Shown here one piece after another: positions 54,686-64,000 of a stretch of 64,000 nt of DNA. The position numbers were made by a program, and so were the translations under genes. The stretch's first letter is position 1. Each line of letters opens with the position of its first letter. The notes under the pieces were generated by a model, which saw only the letters and a program-made list of their open reading frames with translations, was not told the DNA's origin and did not search any database. Location of the stretch: the NCBI RefSeq assembly GCF_000972845.2, contig NC_040022.1, positions 17,699,865-17,763,864 on the forward strand, given 5' to 3'. The DNA is from Larimichthys crocea (lineage: Eukaryota; Chordata; Actinopteri; Sciaenidae).

Positions 54686-56650
54686 TGCCCTACGTTTCTC
54701 TAGTCAGATTTCAATGAGTTCGGCTCTGTTTTGAGCTTTGTGGTGATGCATTTTTCAGCTAAATGGTTTATTTATTTTAAGAAGTAAGGATATTTTTCTT
54801 AACGTAATCTTTCAGATTAGCAAAAATAAATAAATAAATCACCAAATTAGGAGATACATTAACCTAAAGCTGTCAGACAAAAGTATGATATTTCTCTGTG
54901 AGACAGTCGAGTAGAAAAAACTCTACAGCTCAAAATACGACTTTCCTAAACTTCTGCATGAATGCACAGTTTGGTAGATTTTCATCTATCCTCTTAGTCC
55001 ATTCCTTTTACCTTTTTATACACAAGTCCCTTCTCCCTCCTTTTCAAAATCTCCTTCCTTGCTTATGGACACAAAGTCTGATTAAACTTAGGTCAGACTA
55101 CAGTTCAGTCAAACTTCTGCACAATGAGTGGAGTTGGGTAGCTCATGCAGGCATGATTTCATCATCACATGTTCCATGCACCCTCCAATTATACATGTAT
55201 GTCTACCACATAGCCTCTCATTCAGTCGGCAGACAACAACACTAAGCTCTGCATCCTCTTTAATCCTACACACTCTTAGAAATGTACCTCCCTCATTTTG
55301 TTTTTAACATTCAGGCACTTCTCATCTCTCTTCTGTACACTCCATAACACATTTTATACTTCAAATGTTGTGAGCTCATGGATAGCCGTATGTGGAGCAG
55401 CAAACTAAGATGTTTCCACTGCAGTAAATGGTTAAAAACTTGAGTGACATGGACTAAACTTTGCCTTAAGACTCATCACACACAGACCAGGATGAAAGAC
55501 AGGACACCATACCTGTTTCTCTCTGCATCTTTTGTGTGGTATTTCTCAGTCCTTACAGAAAGTCCACTGGGGTAAGAAAGGCAAAGACTAACATGAACGA
55601 GAAGGCTTGTTAAATCTTTTACCACCTTTGTTTTTCAGTCCATCCAGCAGAGTTTTGAAATTTGTACATTTTTGATACAGGATGACCTAATCATCAATCA
55701 GCAGTCATGTTATTCTTCTTAGAGTCTACAAACACTTCACGATCACATGTCCAGATGTTCATGTCTGCCTGTCTTTCTCCATATTGTCACTGAGACTATA
55801 CATATTTGGTACTCTGTGGAGTATCTTTGTGTTTAGCAGATCAGAAGTCAGATTTCCAGCCAAGCTACACGTTACCCCCTACCTTGTTTTTGCATGTCAC
55901 ACACAGATACATCACATAGATGTTTGTTTGATATGTGTGCTGTCTCTCTTAGTGGTACGTGAAAGCTTTTTAAGCAACCATGGGTCCTTTTTTTAACGCA
56001 GCTTGCAATAATCCATTCTCGCTCCACCACTCCACCACCACCACCTCCTCCTCATGGATCAGGTTAGAGATTTCACAGCAGTGTTCGGAGGTGACACACT
56101 TAAACATAATCTTTTTTTTTCTTATTTAATTTCTCACCATCCTCTCAGCTGATTCTCCCCCTGTCACTTTAGACGCAGCTGAGAGACTGATTTGGCTTCC
56201 ATAATCTCTTCTTGCATTCCCCCCCTCCTCTACTTGAGAAAACCTCGAAATATCATAAGGAGATTATTTCATTCGTAATTGATTGAGTGGCTCCTCACCA
56301 CAGACCAAGATACTTCAAAGTGTCTGAATTAAGACTTGGGGTGGGGGGACTGAGGAAAGGAGGGGGGTGCGATGAGGCAATGTGGCTCCACGAGGCTACT
56401 GCTGGGGTCGAGCAGCTGAGCCTCTTTGGCTGGCAAATAAGAGCTGAGTCTGATCCAGTGATGGCAGCTAATTGGCTAAAGCAAAGACGTATCGGTCAGG
56501 GGAACATTTAGATGAGGCTCCTCAGCTCCTACAGACTGATTTCAGGCTACAACTCGGCCCACTAAGGCATGAGGGAGAAGTTTGTAAACTTTGGCCTTTT
56601 CCAGACAAGTTTTAATGCAGTTTTCAGTCTTTTAGCACGCTTGGTATGTT
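54686..56650. other. Gene desert; nothing recognised
   Basis: No gene seen. 56.26-56.6 kb is GC-richer and non-repetitive and may be regulatory. A frame at 54898-55245 (115 codons) has no domain or splice context. Confidence 0.4.
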
Positions 56651-57155
56651 AAAGGAATAGTTCGACATTTTATGAAGTATGCATGGTCGCTTTCTTGCCA
56701 AGAGTTAGATGAAAGAATTGATACAACTCTCATATCTTTCCATTATATATGAAGCTGGGGCCAGTAGGCATTAGCTTAGCTTAGCAATAAGAGTGAAAAC
56801 AGGCAACCTAACCTGATAAAAGCTAACAAGGTCTGCTGACCAGTCACCTCCAAGGCTGAAGTTTCATCTTTTTGTATAAACCGTGTGTGTATGTGTGGGA
56901 CTATTTCTTGGCGGGGAGCTGTGACATACTAAAGTCTCCCTTTTACACTTTATCAGGTGTATGCAGGAGATATTTTGTGTTAATTATTGACCTTTAGAGG
57001 CACTTGTCAACTAATGTTATTACCTTTAGACAGTCTAGATGTTTCCATCTGCGTTCAGCCTTTATGTTAAGCTAAGGTAACCACCTCATAACTGTATCTT
57101 AATATTTAACATGCGAAAGTGCCTAAAATGTGAAACTATTCCTTCAGACGGAAGG
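56651..57155. mobile_element. Second palindromic MITE (gttagcttagctta family)
   Basis: Starts TTAAAGGAATAGTTCGACAT and ends TGTGAAACTATTCCTTCAGA. The terminal 12-15 bp are reverse complements. The interior has CATTAGCTTAGCTTAGCAAT and GTGGGACTATTTCTTGGCG, as expected for this family. No coding capacity. Confidence 0.75.
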
Positions 57156-57879
57156 TAAGGTCTGTATTTGTGACCACAGGAATGCACTTTTTTTTCTGAG
57201 TATCATGTTATTTGTGAAAGCTTCATTTCAGACGTCATTATAAAGGTCCTCATCCTTCTCTATCACCTCTAAACGTCCATCCTGCAGATTTCGAGCTTCC
57301 TCAGTATTTGAACTCCCAGCCTGCTCAGACCTTCCTGCAGCCTTCAAGCTCTTCCCTGTGGCAGCGGAGATCCAGTCGACCCCCGTTGTCTGCAGAGTCA
57401 ATCCAAGTATCAGGTTAAGCATTATCCTGGCACTCCCTATCAGAGGGACACACAGATCCCAAATGATCACTTATGAGTCTGAAGCGAAGTCTGTGGGCTC
57501 TGAAAGAGAGGATGAGGACACTTTCTGAAGTCTCTATTTCATATCTTTTCACCCCAAATCACCCATCTCTGTTTTTTCCCCACGTCTGACTTTTTCTCTC
57601 CTCTCTTTCCCCCCTTTTCTCTTCTACTCATTCTTTTGTCCCTCCATCACCCCATTCCTCACTATCAGTCCTGACCCAATGCTGATCTTAATCCTCTTAC
57701 CTCACGGCTCCATTACCCACTTCAGCCATTTTTGCATATACACCAAAGAAAGAGGGGTGCCTCTTCTCTTTCTCAAACCCCCAAAGCTCTGTCCTCCAAT
57801 CCCCCCAAATATAGATCTTCCAAACCTCTGCACATATACCATCTCTTATTGTATATAATTTCATTTTCAATCAAATGTG
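57156..57879. other. Gene desert; nothing recognised
   Basis: Pyrimidine-rich at 57540-57660. One TAATCC at 57689. The 80-codon minus-strand frame at 57470-57228 has no recognisable domain. Confidence 0.4.
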
Positions 57880-58400
57880 GATGTTTCTAAATCTGAGGGG
57901 ACAATTTTATGGGGAGCAATGAGCCTTTGGAGGATGGGGGTAAATTATTCGTGCCCCTTTTCTTCTTGCAAGCCCTCATCCAAATTGAAAATGGCATAAG
58001 TCAGTTCCCAGGCGGGTGTGGCCGAGCTGTGGGATTATCTCCTGTTTTGTGTTGTTTTAATCCCTAAATGCTACTTCTGGTCCCATCAGTGCTGATAGGG
58101 AAATGCAAATGTAGCCCTGCACTGTTCATTTGCTGTATAGTCATTTAACACGTCATTGTTGATAACATAAGTGAACAGGAAGTCGTCCTTTGGGCAATTT
58201 ATTTATTTATCTGAAACGTGCTTTTTCATGCTCTGTAATTCATCATGTCAGCTATCTCCATTTCAACACGCCTGTTTATGATCTCTTCTTTTTCTCTCCT
58301 TTCTAATTTAGTGTTTCTCTCTCTCTCAAGGGAGAGATTAACCCCTAATCCCCTGATGTCCCATGGTTAATTGATATGATTTAACTATTACAAGGCCCTG
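57880..58400. promoter_or_regulatory. Candidate conserved non-coding element with K50 sites
   Basis: Non-repetitive block with GGATTA at 58032-58037, TAATCC at 58058-58063 and 58346-58351, an octamer-like ATGCAAAT near 58104 and GGTTAATTGATATG near 58365. Resembles a developmental enhancer; conservation untested. Confidence 0.38.
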
Positions 58401-59399
58401 GGTGGTTCCACACTGCTACCTCAGAGAAAGCGCACCCTCCGCTGAGAACCACGACCTTCCCTCGTTCCCCCATCCGACCCTCCCCTAGCCCCCCCTTTCC
58501 ATCTCCACCTCTTTCAATCCTCTCTTTCTCCCCATATATCTCTTTCATCTCCCATCTTGTTGTGCCTCCCCTTTTCCTCCACCATGTCGCCCACTTCTGT
58601 TCGCCCTGCACCCCTCTCCCACGGGTCACCATTCAGAAGCAGTTAGCGGAGCACGTTGGGAGTTTGTCAGCACCTTGAGACCAAAAATTCAGTTGAAAGA
58701 CTTTATAGAGCCTTAAGTGCCTTGGGATGGCATGCATTGTATACTGTATATAATTAGAATTATGTGAGCTCAGGAAAGGTTTCCCCTTCTATTCCCCTTA
58801 CACCTTTTCTGTTCACTGCTGTGCTAAAAAAAATTGACAAAAATCAAAAATTCACAGAGCTTTTCTCTGCACAATATTATAACTTACACATGGACGTAAT
58901 ATTCAGTGTCTAAAAATGAAAGAAAATTAATTTCTTATAAGGATTTCATGTTTTTGTCTATTCAAAATGTCAAAGCTCTAATCCTGGTTGTGTTTTTCAG
59001 TCTCAGTCTGTCCTTTACAAAATAATTATTTTACAATGTTTCATTAATGGTATTACCAGATGCAGTCATGAACTTCTGATGGCTTAAAGTCATGAAAGCA
59101 AAAAGTGAAACTGCTGTATGTCTCAGAGTGGATTTAAAACTAAACCACGGTGGAAAATCCCAGGATTTTCAAGCATTTCCCACAGCAAATCCAGCGATTA
59201 GTCTGCATCTCTGTTGCTCGTAATCTTCAAATCTTGTTTGTGCGGTAGCAATATTGTGCTGTGAAAATCCCATATAAAGAAACACCAAGAGGTTTTATGT
59301 GTCTTTTGCACGTTCTCTTATTTTTGTTGTTTTAATAAGTACAATTAATCACTGACTTCAACCTCCCTCATACTGCTCTTTGTAGTTATAGGTAAATTC
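58401..59399. other. Gene desert; nothing recognised
   Basis: 58430-58630 is strongly C/T-rich on the plus strand, which produces an artefactual Glu/Gly-rich frame on the minus strand. The rest is AT-rich with no gene. Confidence 0.4.
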
Positions 59400-59730
59400 T
59401 CTTTTAGATGTTATCTTAGAGTTGAGATAAGAAGATGGATACCACGCTCATGTCTGTATGCTAAATTTAAGACTGCTGACAGTTAACTTTGCATAGCCTG
59501 GAAACAAAAAAAAAGCAGCCAACCAGCCCTTTTAAGGCTCGCTAATTAACTCTTAATGTCATTTCATGTATTTCTTTTTTGTGAAGTCACTAGTTCCCTG
59601 GTGACCACGAACATTGTTACACTTCTGTCTCTGTACTAAATGAAATGAGCCTAGCTGTTTCCAGCCTTTATGCTGTTGCTGGTTCTAGTTTCACATGGGC
59701 TGGTATCTATCGACTCATCGATCTAACCTG
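59400..59730. mobile_element. Decayed palindromic MITE (gttagcttagctta family)
   Basis: GAGATAAGAAGATGGATACC, CGCTAATTAACTC and GTTTCCAGCCTTTATGCTG are degenerate forms of the family blocks in the 52.8-kb copy. Termini are lost. Confidence 0.5.
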
Positions 59731-60226
59731 CAAATGTTAGTAAGTAAACCAGCTGTTTCTCGAAATGAATCGAAAGCCTCAAAGCGACTTAATTTAACTT
59801 TACGTTTGTAAAAACGTGTGTAAAAAAAGAGTGAAACAAACAATTTCCCTTCTATTCCTCTTCTTTTCTAAAAAAAAAAATGTTTTCCTAATTTTAAGAA
59901 GCAGTCATAGACACTGAATCCAGTTTGACTGGTTGTGTAAATCGTATTTGAGTGAGTGTTTGTGGTGAAGAAGAGCTTTTTTTTTTGACACCCTTACATT
60001 CCTCATATACATCCTTCTGCCCCTAAACCTGTGCAGAGTGTGTTGACTCTATTATCAGTCCTGTGCTGAAATGTTACACCCTGACTGCAAATACGTAACA
60101 TGAACTTCCTTTCACCACATCTCTCTTTCTTCTCTCTCATCTCTCTCTCTCTCCTTCCTCCTATATATATATACACGTACTGATTTTCTGGCATTCATAC
60201 AGACACACTTTACTCACGCATGTCTA

Positions 60227-60229
<3 letters not shown>

Positions 60230-60280
<51 letters not shown>
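60230..60280. repeat. (CA)n microsatellite
   Basis: About 25 CA units. The Val/Cys-repeat frames on the minus strand are artefacts. Confidence 0.95.
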
Positions 60281-60283
<3 letters not shown>

Positions 60284-63200
60284 TATCCCTGCCTACCTGT
60301 ATTGAAACCTGAGAGTGTGTCGGTGAAATCACTGTCATATTTCTCAGGCTGATGGAACATTCTGCCCAGGTCCGAAAACATAATAAATAGAGGGCCGCAC
60401 TGTCTGCTCTCAGCTTTAGCATGTATTTGTAATGTGATCATTCTCCAACCCGCAACCTCCTCGTGCGCTTTTACTGTCCGCTCAGATCACAACATCCTTC
60501 CCTCGGCTTCTAAAGAAGAAGAAAAAACAAAGGTCTCTCATAATGTTTTTATTTAATTATTATTTTTAATTATTTTTAAAGAAAAATGGTCTTAAAATTG
60601 TCAGCCAGCCTACTTTTAAAAGTAATGAATATATTTATGATGATAGGATGTGACTGGTAGTTGTACACACTGCCTAATGAAAAAGAGAGTAACAATATAA
60701 TGAACAAGGTCTTGTATTTTTGGTGTGTGTGTGCATGTGTGTGTGGAGTTGTTGTGTCAGCTGAGGACTTTGAGCGAGCTCTGTATAGGTGTTGAAGGAA
60801 CATGTCATCATCAGTGTTGATAGAGGTGTTTGGGGTTTGGAGTGCTAATGGAGGAGGGCTAAGAGGGTATCAGTGTGTGTGTGTGTGTCTGTGTGTGTAT
60901 TCAGGGTTATGTGTGTGCATTGCCCTGCCGTTTACCTTTTGGCTCACCTAAACGTCTGCATCTACTCGTCTTTCTTCTCCTCCCACTCATCCTCGTAGCC
61001 CCTGTAAGTCACTGAGGTATTTCCACAGCAGCGTGTTAGTGTTAATATTTGCTCTGATCTCATGGTTGGGCAGAGGAGCTCCTCCTTGTCGCCCAGCGTA
61101 CACCTTTCATAACTCGTCAGCCGTGTTTACAACACCGAATGCCAAAAACTGGATGTATGAAAATAGCATTGGCTAAAATAAAACTCCTGTATTATTATAA
61201 GTTGAAGTGATTAAGTCAGAAGAGGCAATCGGCTTCACAATACATTTAATGTTATGCTGTATAATTTGTAGATCTGTCAAATGGGAAACATTGCATCATG
61301 GGATGTTTAGCAGATGTAGTCTCACGTATCCATACCTGTCCACACAGCGCTGTCCCAGTTCACATTTGTACCATCATCGACCAGATCACTGTTAGGGTAA
61401 CTTGCAATTTTCAGCATGTAGGTTGGGTTGCCGGTGTTTTTTGTCTCACATAGTAACAACCATTATGAAAGCAATAACAAAGATACAGAAAACACTGAAA
61501 TAGTCTGCCTTGTAATAAAAGCCTACCTCCCGTTAGCCGGACTAAGCAGACAGTAGTATACATGCTGTGGAAGCTACTTTTTGCTCTGCATCTTTGGTCT
61601 GTAATTACTGTACCTGTTGCACTCAACTCAGCTATGAAATACTGAAATATCACCCATTTACTTCTTATTACTCATTATAGAAACATCTGTAGACATTAAT
61701 ATACATTAAACACTTTCAGACACTTCTTGCACTCTTGCATTTCTTTTACCAAGCATGCATTGCACAGACAACTTTTTTTTCAGTCTGCAATTATTTCTCT
61801 GTTAGTGACCACTGAAACAGCTTTTTCTCTGCAGACATTTTGACTTGTCATCGTAGCAGAGGTGTCACTGATAACATTTACAATCAGCTATGGACATAAT
61901 AATCCTCACTAGACATCTGGGCAACACAACATCATGGTGCACATACTTTAGTGTGGAGTAAATGATTTGAGATGCAGCATCAGAGTCACATTTTATTCAA
62001 AATTCAAAACAACCTGGAATCATGACTCCATTGCGTTATGGTCTACTGACGCTTCTAAGAAGAAATCTGATATTTTATTGGTGAAAATGCACCAGAGGAA
62101 ACAACAAAATCATCCTAAAAAGTTTGTTTTGTGTTTTAGGTAGATTTTTCTGTCTTTAATCCAGTTACGTATCTATGTGCCTGTGTGCTTCTCTGCGCCG
62201 CAGCATGTGTGATGTTAGGGTGTTTATCTTTTCAAAGCGGCGTCTCCATGGAGCTGAGTTGTCTCGGTCAAACCTCTGGGTCACAGGGTCGTGAACCCTG
62301 AGTAAACTTCAAGCTGCTGCCTCCCAGCAGGAGAGAGAGGCCCAAGTCAGTCTATTCAGCAGATCAGCTGCACATAAAGAGAAAACTCACTCACTATGTA
62401 GGAAAACTAAAGGAAATTAAAATATCAGTTTGGTTGCAGCATGTGTCAAAGTATTAGGTAGATATTTAGATATGTTTTCATTATCTTAAGCTACAGCTTA
62501 ACCATATATCATATTTGCAGACCGGTGTGTTGTAGACTTGTTTGCTTGTTGAAAATCCCCTTCATATGAAACCACAAAAGATGCAGCCTTTGTTAGCTGT
62601 TTATTGTCCATCATCCCTCTGTAACCCTCATCAGAAAGAGTTTAAAAGTGTTTTATCAGTCCTCCAGTTCTGTCTTCTGTCTTGTGTTTTCCCGATTCAT
62701 TGTTTTCTCTGCCATTACAGCGGACTATCAGACTTTTAATTGGCCCCTGGCAACAATTTGACAGTCGATAGAGCAACGACCCTCATTAAACACCTATTTC
62801 ACTTCCATTTGGTAAAAAAAAAAAAAACAATCAGCAGAGTCTGACTGTTGATTGAGAACAATGATGATTTAGTTAAACTGAGAATCCAATGCCTCCCTCC
62901 CTCAGCCCTGCGATCAGCACAGAAAAACACCTTATCCAGTCGATCCTACAGAGAAAGAAAAAAAAAAAGAAAAGAAAAGCTGGCTCCTTTTCTTTATCCC
63001 CAAAGCAGGATAACAGCCCGCGTTAGGGGAATATCCACGCCTGCCAATTGCAGTAATGGCCCCTAATTCCAAATTAATTCAGTCTAAATGAACTGTCAGA
63101 GGGAGATTGATTTGTTGGAGCTGCTGTCTTGATGAGTGCTGTCGTGGGAGGGGGTGATTAGGAGCTGAGGCCTGCGTCGCTCTCCCACAGCCTGAGGCTA

Positions 63201-63589
63201 TGAGGCTGGATTTTTTTTTTTGTTGGACCTGAGCAGTGGCAACACCAGCTGTTTCTGAGATGACAGGTAAGGGGACATGTGGCCACTTGGGGAAGACGTC
63301 CACTGAGTAGGTGGAAGTGGGGACCGAGTGTTCTGGGGCAAATTTTCTTTTTTGAATTGATGGGACAGTGTGACGCTAAGGGGGAGGTTGATGAGGAATA
63401 GTGTGTGTCACTTATATAAAGAGAGAACTTCCCACAAAAGAGTGCATAAATATCCAAAAAGACCACCTCATTTTCAATTACTCACACAGAATTGTGTGTT
63501 TTTTTTGTGTTTCATCTATAAATTGAATTCCAGCCTCCTCCACACACCAAAAAGTTCCTCCTGTATATAGTTTCAGGCTTTTTCTATGA
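60281..63589. other. Gene desert; nothing recognised
   Basis: Short TG-rich patches at 60722-60746 and 60872-60900, a poly-A run at 62814-62827 and unremarkable AT-rich DNA. No gene, SINE or LINE recognised. Confidence 0.4.
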
Positions 63590-64000
63590 AGACAACCTTA
63601 TTAATAGGCTCTCTTCAAAGTTAATTAGCTGTGGAAACGAGGCCAGGGGCACTGGCGTTTCTACCCCAGAGGACTTTGCTATCCCCGCTGATTCCCAGGC
63701 TAGGCTAATTATTTCCCAATAACCTTACTTACTGGCCATGCTCCCTCCTCTGGGCCTGAGCCTAACAAGCGTCACCCTGCGAGTCGATAGGCTGTTCTGC
63801 TTGGAAGTTTTTAGCCACCTGCCTCCCCGCATGCCCACCACCCCAGAGATGATTTCCTCGTCTTCCTCCGTCTGAGAGGAGGCGAGTTCAGAAGCTCTCG
63901 GAGCCCCAAACATGCGGAGGCGAGAGGGTGGTGGCTTTCTAAAGGCACTGCTGTTTGATGTCGAAAATGAAATTCCTTCAAATTCGCCATTAACGCTATT
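63590..64000. promoter_or_regulatory. Candidate conserved non-coding sequence at window edge
   Basis: Non-repetitive block with AAGTTAATTAGCTGTGG and GGCTAATTATTTCCC (63620-63720), then GC-balanced sequence. No exon recognised. Regulatory nature is inferred from composition. Confidence 0.28.

Noticed and set aside
58381..58632. Minus-strand Glu/Gly/Arg-rich frame of 83 codons.
   Set aside because: Produced by a C/T-rich tract; low complexity and no gene context.

Overview
This window looks like nuclear DNA of a teleost fish, probably a percomorph. It holds five multi-exon genes with vertebrate splice sites, many (TG)n/(CA)n microsatellites, and decayed palindromic DNA transposons, tRNA-derived SINEs and LINE tails of kinds I know from percomorph genomes. 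The lineage call rests on family recognition from memory; the exon structures were read directly from the sequence. I found no operon, CRISPR array, tRNA/rRNA gene or intact mobile element.

Layout. (1) 570-2176 (minus): a two-exon prostaglandin E2 EP4-type receptor (ptger4 family). (2) 2.4-17.7 kb: gene-poor DNA with microsatellites and transposon remnants. (3) 17.76-25.4 kb (plus): pif1 DNA helicase, 12 coding exons, 631 aa, behind a promoter with four CCAAT boxes, a CRE, an E2F-like site and a CHR-like element. (4) 26.1-27.9 kb (minus): uqcrh, the acidic hinge protein of respiratory complex III, 4 coding exons, 101 aa. (5) 28.2-31.95 kb (plus): nsun4, a mitochondrial rRNA m5C methyltransferase, 8 coding exons, 395 aa. 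Its start codon lies 288 bp from that of uqcrh, so they share a bidirectional promoter. (6) 38.5-44.6 kb (minus): dmbx1, a K50 paired-class homeobox gene with a C-terminal OAR motif, 4 coding exons, 391 aa, plus an inferred upstream non-coding exon and promoter. (7) 44.7-64 kb, and 32-38.5 kb on the other side: gene deserts with AT-rich, homeodomain-site-rich, repeat-free blocks that look like conserved enhancers, interrupted by transposon remnants.

The uqcrh-nsun4-dmbx1 linkage agrees with the human 1p33 neighbourhood as I recall it, while ptger4 and pif1 come from other human chromosomes. Three adjacent genes (pif1, uqcrh, nsun4) all serve mitochondria at least in part. dmbx1 is a developmental midbrain/diencephalon regulator, which fits its large flanking deserts.

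I found no convincing undescribed system. The best leads are regulatory: the pif1 cell-cycle-type promoter, TAATCC clusters upstream of dmbx1 that could bind Otx or Dmbx1 itself, and a long CA repeat just downstream of a dmbx1 splice donor.
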